A DNA stretch of 64,000 nucleotides from Massospora cicadina (lineage: Eukaryota; Entomophthoromycota; Entomophthoromycetes; Entomophthorales; Entomophthoraceae). The notes beneath the pieces were generated by a model that was not told the origin of the DNA, did not search any database, and saw nothing but the letters and a program-made list of their open reading frames with translations. A program made the position numbers and the translations under genes. Below, in pieces: positions 1 through 11,570 of this stretch. The stretch spans positions 165,763 through 229,762 of the forward strand of contig JAKSZP010002705.1 of the NCBI GenBank assembly GCA_022478985.1, in the 5' to 3' direction. Numbering within the stretch: the first letter of the stretch is position 1; the number at the start of each line of letters is the position of its first letter.

Positions 1-254
1 ACCCATAAATATCTCCAAATTTTGATTAAAAATACCTTCAGATTTCTAGTTATTTTCACTATTAGATTTTTTTTGCCTGCTTTTATACAGAAGACCTTGC
101 CTGTTTAAAGTGAACAGAGTAACCTCAACGATGAATTTTGTTAAGAGATTGCTCTATGGAACTCAGTCCCTAAGAGATTCTTCTAAAACTACGTTTGACT
201 AATAATTGAATAGCCTTTGAAGGTCCTGACCTTCAGAGAGAACACGAAGTCCTA
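1..254. other. No recognisable feature
   Basis: AT-rich sequence with no coding continuity. The LINE similarity to the right stops near position 255. A short inverted repeat (GAAGGTC/GACCTTC) lies at about 219-234. I see nothing else here. Confidence 0.5.
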
Positions 255-1150
255 CAGTCACCATGTTTTATACCACGTTGTGGGATGATGAGGTCAGTAA
301 CAAACCCTGGGCCCTGGATAGCCATGGTAGCTGACTCAGTTGAAAGCATCACCCATTCAATAAAGCGAGGAGGAAGGCGAAAAGTTTCAAGGGATGCCCT
401 AAGATATTTTCAATTCACACAATCATACGCCTTTTGTTGATCCAAGAAGATAAGGGCACCATCTGACCTGGACTGACATATATTGGCAACAGTATGGATA
501 TTGTCCCATATACTGCGATTGGGAACAAACCCATACTGATTGCGCAATATAGCTGTTTAAGCAGTCTTATCTAGATGCTTATCATTACCTTGGTCATTAT
601 TTTAGCATATGCATTGGTGAGTGAGATTGGTGTTACAGTTACCAAAATAATTAGGATCCCCTTTTTAATAATGTAACCACAAAGGCTTCTGACCCTCCAG
701 GCATTATGCGGGCTTCTAGAAGGAATTTATCAATAGAGGCTTTGAGTAAAGGCGCGAAAAAATTGAAGTGTGTCCAATAGAACTCATAAGGAATACCATC
801 TGGGATAGGGCTTTTGCAGTGAGGTGCACTGCATACAGCATACCATAGTTCAATATAAGAAACAACACTAACAAGACTAGTTAAGTTAAGAGGAGAGTGG
901 GCTTTAATTTTGGATAAGAACTTTTGTATGTCCTCTGGGTTACAGTCATCAGCTTGACATAGGGTGGTGTAAAATTGGTGAACTGTTTCAGATACTTTAT
1001 TGGGGGAGGAAACAATTGCGCCTGTGATAGTTTGAACCTGATTGAAAGAAGTACCTTATTTCCATGCAGTAAAGCAGCCCATAAAGTACCTTGTTGATTT
1101 CTCCAACCTAGTGATCTGGGAGGCACCAAATAAGATGCTTAAATGGTGTC
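255..1150 (-). pseudogene. LINE A ORF2, reverse transcriptase part
   Basis: This is the reverse transcriptase domain that would copy LINE RNA at the target nick. In minus-strand translation, with stops and frame breaks, I can read PDGIPYEFY, FVPNRSIWDNIHTVANICQ, LIFLDQQKAYD and PGFVTD..IPQRG. All of these align with the same blocks of LINEs B-E. The FADD catalytic block and everything downstream is absent, because similarity ends right after the PQRG block. It continues the coding sequence interrupted at 7721 by gypsy A. It is clearly non-functional. Confidence 0.8.
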
Positions 1151-1167
1151 AGTTTGCAATATCTAAC

Positions 1168-1630
1168 TGTCAAGATTTAAGACAAAGAGCAAACTGAAAT
1201 CCCTGCTCCTTAATCAAGCCTTGACCAATTGACTCTCAAACCAGTGTGAATGGAACCTTATTCTGAAGGCGCCAAAACTAGATTTGATCAGGAAGCATCA
1301 TGCATATGAGAATCGAAGGACTCACCTTCAGGAATCCAATCCAAGCTTCCTGAATCATGAGAGGCGCTGCCACCACTGCTGCAGTCACAAGGACGATGCA
1401 ATACAATGAGGGCGCCACTCATGAAGTCAATCAGGGAGGCAGGAAATAATCCTGATCTAAAGGGTACATGAATGTCCCTGAGGCACCATTCTCCACTCGC
1501 CCTATTTATTGACGATTTTTAACTCTAAAAGTAGTCTATATTCCCTCCATCTTTTAGTTTTTCAACCTATCCACAAATTTTCAGCTTTGAGCCCATTTTC
1601 GGAATTTGGTGACAGCCAAGAGAACTGTTA
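1168..1630 (+). repeat. 5' LTR of gypsy A
   Basis: 463 bp, starting TGTCAAGATTTAAGAC and ending GAGAACTGTTA. It aligns along its whole length with 7255-7720, sharing blocks such as GATTTGATCAGGAAGCAT and TCCCTGAGGCACCAT. The related LTRs of gypsy B (47276) and gypsy C (50630) have nearly the same length. Confidence 0.9.
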
Positions 1631-1642
1631 CGTTAAGAGAAT

Positions 1643-1660
1643 TGGTGCTCACTACAAGGG
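1643..1660 (+). promoter_or_regulatory. Primer-binding site of gypsy A
   Basis: TGGTGCTCACTACAAGGG lies 12 bases after the LTR end. It starts with TGG, as expected for pairing with a tRNA CCA end. The same site type recurs at 47755, 51103 and, on the minus strand, at 18249 and 32717. The implied primer is a tRNA whose 5' acceptor strand begins GCTCA; this is an inference. Confidence 0.7.
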
Positions 1661-1844
1661 GCTCTGAGATGTCTAAAGTGAAAACGTCTATAACAAACAA
1701 TGTAGAATACTGGCAATCAAAAAGATCAATCTGCTGATCAGTTGAGAGGCATCACTCAATGGATTAGTACTTCACGGTACACAGTACTACCCACGCAGCC
1801 TGAAAGTTTAGAGTTTAGCCACTTTTAACTCTACCTACCTTCAA

Positions 1845-3720
1845 TTGAAAGATCAGTATCAACTTAAGTACAAAAACCTTAATGAAATTGGTCACCAGTT
1901 AATAAATGGCATTTACTCAATGGATGCCTGCTTAAGCTGCTCCTGCGCCTCTTCAGTGCCCTCTACCACGCGGGATCTTTATACCTCGGCCCAGCTATCA
2001 GCGGGAGAACTGACCTTGGGAACTGAGCGCCACCTTTGGAACTTTGTTCACCCTGATATTCATCACCTCCTCCAGTTAGTCAGGCTGCACCATTACAAAG
2101 TCTCCCAACAACTGGGGCTCACCCAAACTTTACACTCCAATGTTGTCAATTTTTACAACGTGACCTCTTCCTTTGTCCATGATAGCTGAGAGGCCATTAT
2201 TGATGTCTGGCGATTAATCAACAAAGCAAGAGGCCAAATTGCAGTGTTGGATAGTGGGATTTCTGGCTACCTTGAAGACCAACTGCTTCAGATTATAAAA
2301 CTTCTCAAGGATGTTTGGAACCAGCGCATCCACCAATTTAATATCTGGTACAATGCTACAACAACACTATCAGGAGCTGGCCTCCCATGATACACCTCCG
2401 GGAGTGAGGGACTTGGAGGACCTGAAGGCCCTTGTAGGCCTTGAGGGCCCTCTGGCCCCGCGGCCCCTGCTTCTGAAGACCCTTATGACCCTTAGCAAAA
2501 GGATGTTTTGACAGCCCTAGCCACTTTACATGAACAAATCTGGAATGTAGCCTAGGAAAGTAAACACCAAGTGGACGGAGTACCCCTCAACACTAGGTTC
2601 TACATTGAGGCATTTTTGGACAAAATGGATAATTTTAGCGCCTTCAAGCTTAAAGATAGCTGCATTTCTCATCTCAAACAACTTGAAAAGGGTTCAGGAC
2701 CCATTTAACCACCCTTGAGAGTCAGCTTCTTTTTCAGGGCGCTGATATTCAAGCCCTAGAGGAGAAGGTTGCTCATAAGGCTTCTATTTCCTTCCTCAAC
2801 TGAAACTGGGATGATGTTCAAAGAAAACCTCGAGGGCCTAAGATGACAGTTAAGCTAGCAGATCCTGTGAAACTATAAAGAGACCAAGATCTTCAAGCTT
2901 GCACCAATATCTGGCGTTAACACCCTCTCCACTCCTCTTTTAAATAACTTTAAACCTAATTTTTAAGGGAGTTCACCCCTGGCCAGGAAAGCATCGCATC
3001 TTTCCTATATGCCTATGAAAGTTCCTTGAAGAGGCCACCAATCAGCAAAAAATGAAGCATATCTACTCCTTCCTTAACAGCACTTCTTTAGAGATTATGA
3101 TTCTCCACTTGAAAGAATGCAACACCTGGGAGCAGGTCTGTGCAGCATTAATTTAAGAGTTTGGCAGCAATCAAAACCCATTTAATTAAAAACAAGCATT
3201 TAAGAGTATCAGCTTAATAAAAGGGGAGAGTCCCATAGAATTTGAAAGCTATTTATACGCCCAAGTGCAACCCTTGGTTACCACCAATCCTATTACCTTG
3301 GATGGCACCATTACTGCTGTCATCTCTGCATTGATATACTACCCTAAGGTTCAAATGCATATTATTGGCCAAATGAACAGTTTTACATGCATTTGAGAAA
3401 TCAAGGAAGCGATTAACGGGATCCCTGCTACGACCTTGCATTCCAAGGCTACCTCTTCTACTTCCTACAATCATCCTCGGGTCCATGTAGTTTAAACCAG
3501 AAGAATCTTTAACCTTAATGCACATAATGCAACGGCTTACAACACAGTGCTAAGACATGCTGGAAACGACTTTCTGAGGAGGCGGGAAAAGGGCTGTCAG
3601 CATGAAGGACAAGGCGCTCCATACTGACATCTCTATCATACCTCAAGGATCATCAATGATCTCAAACGAACCTGGAGCTATTGTACCTGAAGAAGAACTT
3701 TGGTACTCTTTGATAATAAA
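1845..3720 (+). pseudogene. Gypsy A gag remnant
   Basis: Gag would form the particle that packages element RNA. The longest open piece (1845-2189, 114 aa) contains a conserved N-terminal block also seen in gypsy B and C (ERHLWNFVHP). A capsid-like block near 3210-3480 reads SPIEFESYLYAQVQPLVTT and PKVQMHIIGQM, matching gypsy B (49380-49540) and gypsy C (52690-52870). Stops and frameshifts occur throughout. The family is assigned from context and mutual similarity between copies, not from a recognised Pfam motif. Confidence 0.7.
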
Positions 3721-3739
3721 AATTGATGCTGCTTATTCT

Positions 3740-6700
3740 TCTTAAAATGTTATTCCCATGTTTCTCATGCTAGTTCCACAGTTCAGAAGTCTGGTTACAC
3801 AAATAGCTGCTTAATTCAGAATATTCTAGTTCTTGCCATAGTCAACACTGGTTCCATTGTAAATGTTATTGTCCAAGTTGATGAAGTATATCAAGATCGC
3901 TCCAGAACTGCCACATTATATGGAGTATGGCACGTCTGGGTTGCAATTTACCCAATCTATAGGGGCCTGTTCTTCCAACCTATCTGAAATGGGAAGTTCT
4001 CTGTAAATACCTAGCTGTCACGCTTAATAACCCAGGCTATAGCCTTCTTCTTAAGTCTCAGTTTCTCTGAGACTACTCAGCGCTGGTACATTATGATGAT
4101 GGATTTTTATCCCTACTGGGACATTGGATACCCCCAATCTTTGAAACTTCCCGAGACTCTAAGATGGAGGTCAAGGCCTGAGCTTGCCTACTAGAGAGTG
4201 ATGGCCAAATTGACAAGCCCAAATATCATATAAGGGTCTCTTGGATCCAGCTGCCCCAACCTGCTGTTAATGGACAAGAAGTTATGCTGATTTACTTACC
4301 CAGGGTGACCAATATACCTTCAAAGTCCCAAATCATTACCAATACCCAGGTCTATGTAAACACCCCCTGGGTACCTACTGGAAATCTAAGGCTGAGACCC
4401 CCATTTACCAAGGAGGTTCCAACCTTCCTGGGAATTCTAGATCCAGATTATGCTGGATCTAGATCAGTACTGTTGGCTAACCTTACCGAATGACCCAGGG
4501 TAGTGGGCCCATACAGTCATGATTCCTATATCACTTCCTACTAGTAGAGGCTTTCAGTGACGTCTGCATCTTTGGGAGCCTAAAGGACTCTGGTTTGGAG
4601 ACGCCCCTGACAGTGGTTCTGGCTGACACTAGTACTGGAAAGGATCTCAGTGAAGAACAACAGCGCAAAATTTAGAATTATTGTAGTATTAAGAACTATA
4701 TTGGCCTCAACTTACAACTCCATAAAAATGAATGGGGTTTTACATCATGTGGAGACTGGGGACGCTTCCCATTCCAGGCCCAAACTTACCCAAAAAGTAA
4801 GGTTAAAAAACCCAGGTGGCAGTAGAGCTTATATAACTAATCAAAGATGGACTCTTGGTGCCTTCACGCAGCCCTTGGGCCTCTCCTCTCCTGCTGGTTT
4901 GGAAGAAAAATGCAGCCAATAGGTGGTGATGGACTATTGATGGCTCAACTCCATCAAAAAGAAGGACATTTATTCTCTGCCCCAAAAAGATGACTCTCTC
5001 TGACTGCTCACCAGATTATGGTACTTTTCCGTAATGGACCTTGTCAGTGGATATTGGCAAGTGGAGCTCGTCCCTGAAGATTGAGACAAATGAGCCTATA
5101 GTCAACAAAGAGTATTTGAACCCACAAGGATGCCCCAGGGACTCTGATTTGCGCCGGCCACTTTTGAAGCACCATGGATGGGATCCTTGAGGGCTTGAAG
5201 CTATCATGTGTCCTCATCTACCTTGACAACATCACTGTCTTCACACAAACTTTTAATAGACACGTGGAGCATTTTTGGGAAGTTTTCAATTGACTTAGGA
5301 AGGCTTAAAAATTAAAACTTCTAATTGTTCTTTCTTCCAATTGAAAATGGAATTTCTGGGTCACAAGGTCTCAAAGGAAGGCATTCAGCCCATACCAGGC
5401 AAAGTCAACGTTATAATAAGGATCTTGCGCCCCCAGCCTAAGGGATATTCAAGTGTTCCTTGGCATGGTGAGTTATTATTGTCAGCTTATCCCACAGTTT
5501 GCTGACTTAGCTGATCCTCTGTATACATCCTGCAGAAGAACGTGACTTTTGAGTGGCGGTTGGAACAAGAACATGCTTTTAATTTGTTGAGGACCTCTTT
5601 TTGCACTAAACTCATTTTAATCCATCTACGTTTTGATCAACCTTTCTTGTTGTTCACAGATGTGAGCAATGTTGCCGTTGGAGCCATTCTAGCCCAGCAT
5701 GACGATGATCAGGATGGCCACCCAGTGGTTATTTTAGCAAGACTCTGAGTAAAGCTGAACAGAACTATAGCATTACCAAGAAGGAATGCCTGGCTGTCTT
5801 GTTAGCAATAAGATATTTTCGGCCCTATCTCTATGCCACCCACTTTACCATAGTCATTGATCATTCCTCACTCCAGTGCTCCAGCATATAAAGGACCCAG
5901 ATGGCCGTTTAAAAGTTAGGCCTTAAGACTACAAAGCTATGATTTCACTATTGTTCATCACACGGATGCAATCTACTAAAACGCTGATGGCCTCTCCAAG
6001 ATACCATTGATGGCTGCTTTGACCCCTGAGGAAAACTGACTGTATGATCTGATTGGCTTACCTGAAAGCTGGGAGTTGGAAACTCCTGAGGTCCAAGCTG
6101 AGTTCTGAAAGATGACCTGAGATACTTAGATCAAGGACGGGCTGCTATATATAAGAAGGTCAATAAGAAATGGCTCCCTTATGTCTGCCTTTCTTCCCAA
6201 ACTGATGTTATACTAGAGGTTCATAATACTGTGGGACATGTTGCAGTTAAGAAGACTCACGAATGGTTGAAGACACGATGTTACTGGGACCAAATGGTGA
6301 AGACCATAAAAGAGGTCCTGGAGGCCTATATGACTTGCTGATCCCAAGACCAGGCATTTCCTCAATACCAACATTAAGTCATTGCCCCAACGGGACCTTT
6401 CATTGTTGTTAGCATTGATGTAATATGCCCTCTCCCCATTGGGTTTCACGGCCATAAATATATCCTCCTAGCCGTGGATCATCTAATCATATGAGTTGAA
6501 TTGATTTTGTTTCCCGTTGCCACTTCAAAAGACATGACTCTCTTCCTTATTAGATCCATTCTCACCCAGAATGGATGCCTACAAACTTTACTTTTGGACA
6601 ATGAGTTAAATTTCACCTCGCAGGTAGTCCAAGAACTTACTTCACTTTTTGGCACTAACCAAAGTTTTGCCTCTTACAACCCAACAACCAATGGGGCGGT

Positions 6701-7244
6701 AGAACGTGCTAATGGGACCCTTGCCTCTATTTTACAGAAGATGGCAGCCTCCGACCCTGCTCGCTGGAATCATTATCTACCCAGCGCCTTTCTTGCATAT
6801 AGAATAAGCTACCACTGAGTCATTAGGATGTCCCCTTTGAAGCCCTATATGGACGTGCTCATTAGCTCCCAAGTAACAATCAGCCTTTTCTCGAGACCTC
6901 TGCTCATGAGAACCCTAATCTAACCATGAGAGTCTTAGCTGATGAGATTTTCTGGCTTCAAGCCATAGCCATGAAGGGCATCATCACCACCACTGGAAGG
7001 GAGACATCTCAATTTTGATGTCAGCTGACCCTCCTTACCCATTTTTCAATTAGTTGACCCCATTCTTTTTTATTACCATTGATCTGGAGGTTAAGGGTAA
7101 GCTTGAAGTTCTTTTGTACGGACCTTATAAGGTAATTTATAAGGTGAACTTTGAGTACTCCATTGCAGACGTCAAACAGGGGACAGTGGTGAATCAAGTG
7201 CATGGCCAATTCCTCCAGTCATATACTCCCCCAACAGGATCTTG
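3740..7244 (+). pseudogene. Gypsy A pol remnant (protease, RT, RNase H, integrase)
   Basis: This polyprotein would process Gag-Pol, copy RNA to DNA, degrade the hybrid and integrate the copy. Protease: a decayed D-T-G-S-like block reads VNTGSIVNVI at about 3840. RT: VMDLVSGYWQVEL (about 5030), RMPQGL (5130) and YLDN where YxDD is expected (about 5219). RNase H: FTDVSNVAVGAIL (about 5655). Integrase: zinc-binding H-H region (6230-6340), then catalytic blocks SIDVICPLP (6413), LLLDNELNF (about 6590) and NGAVERANGTL (6695), with a C-terminal GPYKV...VHGQFLQSY (7120-7225). Several stops make it non-functional. Confidence 0.88.
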
Positions 7245-7254
7245 AGGGGGGCTT
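7241..7254 (+). other. Polypurine tract of gypsy A
   Basis: GAGGGGGG followed by CTT abuts the TGTTGGG start of the 3' LTR at 7255, the expected position of the plus-strand primer. A similar tract (GAGGGGGCTC, minus strand) precedes the 3' LTR of element R at 24363-24378. Confidence 0.75.
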
Positions 7255-7720
7255 TGTTGGGATTTGAGATGACAAGCAGTCTGAAATCCTTAATCTCAAA
7301 TAAAACCTTGACAGATTGACTCTTAAACCAGCGTGAATGGAACTTTATCCTGAAGGCACCAAAACTTGATTTGATCAGGAAGCATAACGAATATGATAAT
7401 CAATGGACTCACCTTCATTAATCTCATCCCCACTTCCCAAATCACAAGAGGCGCTGCCTTTAACGCTGTGGTCATGAAGGCGATGCAGTTTAATGAGGGC
7501 GCCGCTCAGGCGGTGGATATGGAAGGCAGTAAAAGATCCTGATCTTATGGGGCCATAAAGGTCCCTGAGGCACCATGTCCCCATTCACCCAATAAATATT
7601 GACGCCTTTTAACTCAATAAAGTAGTCTATATTCCCCCATCTTTTCATTTTTTAACCTCTCAGGTAATTTTCAGCTTCAAGCCCATTTCTAGATTTTGGT
7701 GGCAGTTGTGAGAACTGTTA
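7255..7720 (+). repeat. 3' LTR of gypsy A
   Basis: 466 bp, TGTTGGGATTTGAGATG to AGAACTGTTA, homologous to 1168-1630. It directly follows the polypurine tract and is followed by the target duplication CTAAG. LINE A sequence resumes immediately after. Confidence 0.9.
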
Positions 7721-7725
7721 CTAAG

Positions 7726-8790
7726 ACCAACTCTTGCAAACAAATAGTTGTAGCAACCCATTCATGAATCCAAGCTGGGCGGTAGCCCCTGCATGAGGCT
7801 TTTCTTTCCAGATGGGCAAGAGAGCGTTGAGCGCAGTTAGCTTCAGCTGAAGATGCGTGATGCCGCCTCGTGGAAATCCACTTTACAGCAGCAGTGATGT
7901 GTTGTTTCATCAGACCCCTTGATACCAAGGGATCTTCACAAAATGGGCACAACATATGGGTTAAAGATGCTTGTTGCCTCATCTTCTGTGAGAACTCCTC
8001 GCTGGATATTATATCAATCTTACTTTGTTCCAACGTGGTGATTAATTGATTGATCAGGTGTGGCCAGAGTTTATTGTAACTAATTGGTGGTCTGAAAATT
8101 GCACCACAGTAGTGTCAAACCTGGATAACATTGGCTTATAGTTTAAGGTGGAAAGAATATAGTCAAAGCGGGTCATGGACAACAATATGCCATGTTGTAT
8201 ATGTGGTCGTTTCATGTGCGTTGACCCAGAAGAATCACTGATGAGGGGGTCAAATAATTCTCTATGTGACTTGAGTACTAATAATTCATTATGGCTGAGT
8301 GGGTAATGAGAGGTGAGTGGCCAACGGTCAGTTGCAGAATTAGACCAATAAAGAAATCACCCAGCATAAAGGTGGTATCTGGAAGATTTAATTGGGATAT
8401 CCTTGAGAGAAAGTCAATGTGGTCAGCTGAGCTATTGGGGTATATAGATTAAGGAGTTTATACTCCTCATTATTAGTAATAATGTTCTTGCTAATGCGCG
8501 TTCATTTAAAATGTTTAAGTTTTACCTATTTTAAGCCCTTTGGTAGGGCGAATAGTGAACCCACAGTACTAAGACCAAGTGGAGTACATAGTAAAAAGAG
8601 CTTTTGACCACTCTTCTTCCTGTCCTGGCAAAAATTGTATTTCTTGGATTCCCAGGATGCCAGGAGAAGAATTGTATAAGGAAGAAAGCTTTTTGGTCCA
8701 GGATGCGGAAGCTCTGAATCCTGAAATGTTGAGCGTCTCTATCTTGGTTTGGGCGCCTAGGCCGCTCTATGAGCGGTGAGCTGGGTCATT
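7726..8790 (-). pseudogene. LINE A ORF2, endonuclease part
   Basis: This is a minus-strand remnant of the APE-like (EEP) endonuclease that nicks the target DNA, plus the linker to RT. The start block near 8720-8600 translates with one or two substitutions to the same TLNI...A.S..KKLS and ILGIQE pattern as LINEs C-E; the E of IQE is a catalytic position in this fold. The part nearest 7721 matches the linker just before RT (GYRPAWIHEW). It is interrupted at 7721 by the gypsy A insertion. Confidence 0.75.
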
Positions 8791-8799
8791 AGACCCAGC

Positions 8800-9960
8800 C
8801 GCGCCAATATGAACATCTTGGCTTTTTGTGGGATGACGATTACCTAAATTTGATCTTTGATGTGTGTGTTTGAATTCAGGAATTAGGATCAGAGAGTGGT
8901 TTTGAGCCAAATTCATTATAACCTTTTTGCACTCTGATTTGTTGGAAAGTTTACCTTGAGAATACTCATCGTCATTTTTGTTATTTTCATAAATATTGTT
9001 TAATTTAGAAGATGGATATGGATCAAATGCTGCTGAATATTGCTCAAGCGATCCACTGCCTGGGCACTCACAGGTGGTGGTGGGTTCTGAGAGGAGGGCA
9101 AGATGCCAGTGTCATCATGACTTAATAGTGTATCAAGAGAGTTTAATTTTTGTGCTGCCTTCTTAGCAGCTCTTTTCAGCGCTTTTTATTGTGCTTTCCT
9201 CTGTTTAGCGGACATAGGGCCACAATTAAATATTTACTTGACTTACCCCATGCAAAAGGATGTCAGCATCAGTTAGTGTAAATTTGGAACGTTGGCCATC
9301 CATTATTTTCCTTTTCAAGATCTTCCTTCTCCTTCCCTTGGAAGGGGCAAGCATGTGCCTTATGGCCCAGGTTTTTTCACTCAGTGCAAATGGGGGCTGC
9401 CTATTCAGAGAGGACAGAAAATGAGTCAGAGTAGGTAGCATCAGGATTTATAAAAAAGCAACCTGGGAAATTAAAGACAAGTCATCCCATATCTGTTCAT
9501 GGGCCAATAACAGCGATAGCTTTGTCACTGCTGATCTTTGGCATTTTTAGAAGCTTTATAACTCAAACTTCTTGATACCCCTCATACTATTTTAAGCCCT
9601 GTTTCAGCTTTTTTCAATAGATTTGTGAGGGAGGATACTGGAAAGGTTAAAAAAAACCAATAAAATTAGTGATATTTATTTTAGCGAGTGCATTACACAC
9701 ATATAATATATAACACTCCAAAAATATTAACTTCAACCTTTACATTTTCAGCTTCGTCTGCTGCCTCTGCATTAGGAAATCCTAAATCAAACCAACCTCT
9801 ATTAAAGCTTCCTTGTAAGAAAGTAGTAGGTGGGAATAACTTCTTCTGCTGCTCTTATACCTTCTCAATAAATATGGGGTCAACTAACCCACAATAAATG
9901 TGGGTGGCGTGGCGCACCAGTAAGATTGCCGTGGAGCGGAAAATCTGGTGGTATAACATT
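8800..9960 (-). pseudogene. LINE A ORF1 remnant
   Basis: ORF1 is the RNA-binding protein of the LINE particle. In minus-strand translation I recognise an AEAADEAENVKVEV block (about 9770), a QIYLKKAETGLK-like block (about 9620), AIAVI (9510) and a degraded zinc knuckle (about 9380-9330, AIRHMLAP). All align in order with the intact copies in LINEs C-E. The N-terminal boundary near 9960-10050 is fuzzy. Stops and frameshifts are frequent. Confidence 0.65.
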
Positions 9961-10050
9961 TAATTTTGGTAAAATTTGAGGAACAAGTTCGCAGGGGATG
10001 GACCTCTGGCATTATTTGAAAAGTGCACTGTAAGCACTGGGGATTTCTGA

Positions 10051-11293
10051 AACATAAATCTGTTACCAGGGGATTAACATGGCCATTAGGCGTCCCCTTT
10101 TAATTACAACAATGTACTGCTAGTTATACTTGATAAACATAATTATTCTGTCCCTGTGGTACGTTTAATGGCTTTGGTGAAGTTAAATTGAAATGATTAT
10201 TAGCAATTGCATGATGCCAATGAGAGAATGATAATCCATCAATTGCTTTGTGAAACAAATTAAATTTATTGAAAAAACCAAAACCACCAATTACTTACCA
10301 AAACCAATTAATTTATCAAATCAACCAATCACTACCTGTTTACTAAAACCAATAATTAATTAAATAACCCAAACCTACCAACCAATTGGCAAACCCATTG
10401 AAACTATCAAACCAACTAAATATATTAGACTGCTCAGCTATAACAGTATAACAATTTCCATTAAATACATATACCCTCACTTCTTACATATAAAACTTTT
10501 ATTAGTATAAAATTTAAATCTCTGGCTTTGAGGTGCACACAGAAACCCTTCCGTCCACCTATATCCAAAATTTCAAAGCTCTACATGCTGTAGTTTTGGC
10601 TGTGTATCTGTCAAGATAGGGTAGCTGAGGGCAATCATTCCTCCAAAGTGTACCAGAATGGATGGGGTAATCTTTCCCGCTGAAGTAAGATTGGCGGGGA
10701 TAGCCAGGGAACCTAATAGCAGGATCTTTTATGAACTACATTAAGCCCCTCAATAGGTGTTGAGGGACTATTGTAACAAATTGGTAAATTGTTATGCTAA
10801 AATCTAGAAAGGAGTTGCTGAAAAGGCTTAAAATAAAAAAAGAGTAATTCAAAGTTAGAGGTAAAAATATATCTTTAAACTAAAAGGAGTTGATATTTAT
10901 AGGTTACAACTTCACCCTATTTCTTTCAGTGTAGCGATAACATCCACCAACAAGATCTTCTGCACCCTGTTTTTAGTCAGGTGAGGGATCAATAACAGGC
11001 TTTCCTTTGACAACTTTGCTAGGCCGTGAGGTATGGTGCTCCAATGAGATAGGTTGATTATTAGTTGAAGTTTTGAGATAGGAAATTTGCATCAATAAAT
11101 GGATAGACTGAATTAAACTAATTTTTTGCAGGTTGAATCTCATCAGCATCACGCACACACACAAACACTTGATTTTATTATTATATATACTTTAAACATT
11201 TTTAGTCTAAGAAGACCTACTCTTTAACTTTTGTACATACTATAACTAATCAACAAAATATCAATATTACAGGTTTATTAAATATAATATTTA
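10051..11293. other. Non-coding interval with no gene seen
   Basis: AT-rich sequence between LINE A and element R. It holds an AACCAA-rich tract (10272-10423) and a short CA run near 11150. I see no coding continuity, LTR ends or tRNA-like boxes. Confidence 0.5.
10272..10423. repeat. Degenerate AACCAA/ACCAAT-rich tract
   Basis: Irregular repetition of AACCAA, ACCAATTA and CAAATCAACCAAT motifs over about 150 bp, with strong strand asymmetry (very few G on the plus strand). It looks like a decayed short-period tandem repeat. Confidence 0.55.
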
Positions 11294-11298
11294 ATAGG

Positions 11299-11493
11299 TC
11301 CTGGCAATTCTGCCAATGGGCTAAGCTGATAAGTAGTTAGATGCTTTCCTCAGGACCTTAAGTAATAAAATAGGATAACCAGCTTAAGGCTGGCTCACAG
11401 GCCCAAGAAGAACAAAAATCCCCTAAAAATTTAGTCATAAGAGGCTTTAGTTTATTCTATAAATAATAGTACTATCTAAAGTACTAGGGGAAG
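11299..11493 (-). repeat. Element R 3' LTR, piece 1 of 4
   Basis: 195 bp aligned to 32719-32910. Shared blocks include GATGCTTTCCTCAGGA and CACAGGCCCAAG. The piece ends at the LINE B insertion; 11482-11493 is the left copy of that target duplication. Confidence 0.85.
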
Positions 11494-11505
11494 CTTTTCT
11501 TTCCT

Positions 11506-11526
11506 GTTACTATCACTATTAGTAAC
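11506..11526 (+). other. 5'-terminal hairpin of LINE B
   Basis: GTTACTA (11506-11512) pairs perfectly with TAGTAAC (11520-11526). The stem sits at the same position as GTTGCAA/TTGCAAC in LINEs C and D, but with different paired bases, i.e. compensatory change. A structural role in the LINE RNA is inferred. Confidence 0.6.
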
Positions 11527-11570
11527 ACGATTCTCCACAAATTATCTGAATTTACCAATCAACCAGGAAA

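Larger units (their letters stand above)
1168..7720 (+). mobile_element. Gypsy A, full-length decayed Ty3/gypsy LTR retrotransposon
   Basis: The structure is complete: 5' LTR (1168-1630), PBS (1643), gag, protease, RT, RNase H, integrase, polypurine tract (7245-7251) and 3' LTR (7255-7720). The flanks are CTAAC (1163-1167) and CTAAG (7721-7725), a 5-bp target duplication with one difference. The interior is about 5.6 kb, a normal gag-pol size. The domain order RT-RNase H-integrase places it in Ty3/gypsy. Many in-frame stops and strongly diverged LTRs indicate an old insertion. It sits inside LINE A, whose sequence is contiguous once the element is removed. Confidence 0.9.
255..10050 (-). mobile_element. 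LINE A, old L1-like non-LTR retrotransposon split by gypsy A
   Basis: On the minus strand, ORF1, endonuclease and reverse transcriptase remnants occur in the correct order from about 10050 down to 7721 and then resume at 1167 down to about 255. The break coincides exactly with the ends of gypsy A (1168-7720). Translation matches the better-preserved LINEs C, D and E in this window block by block. The 3' third of ORF2 and the 3' end are missing, so the copy is truncated at about 255. It is far more decayed than LINEs C-E and must predate gypsy A. The left and right ends are approximate. Confidence 0.8.

Noticed and set aside
8579..8779. Plus-strand 66-aa ORF as a gene
   Set aside because: It is the complement of the LINE A endonuclease start block, which is recognisable on the minus strand.
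10272..10423. CRISPR-like or telomeric repeat
   Set aside because: Units are irregular, with no fixed repeat and spacer length, and the motif does not match a known telomere repeat.
11494..11570. Self-cleaving ribozyme in the LINE 5' UTR
   Set aside because: A short conserved hairpin is clear, but I could not fit an HDV-like pseudoknot or a hammerhead core.
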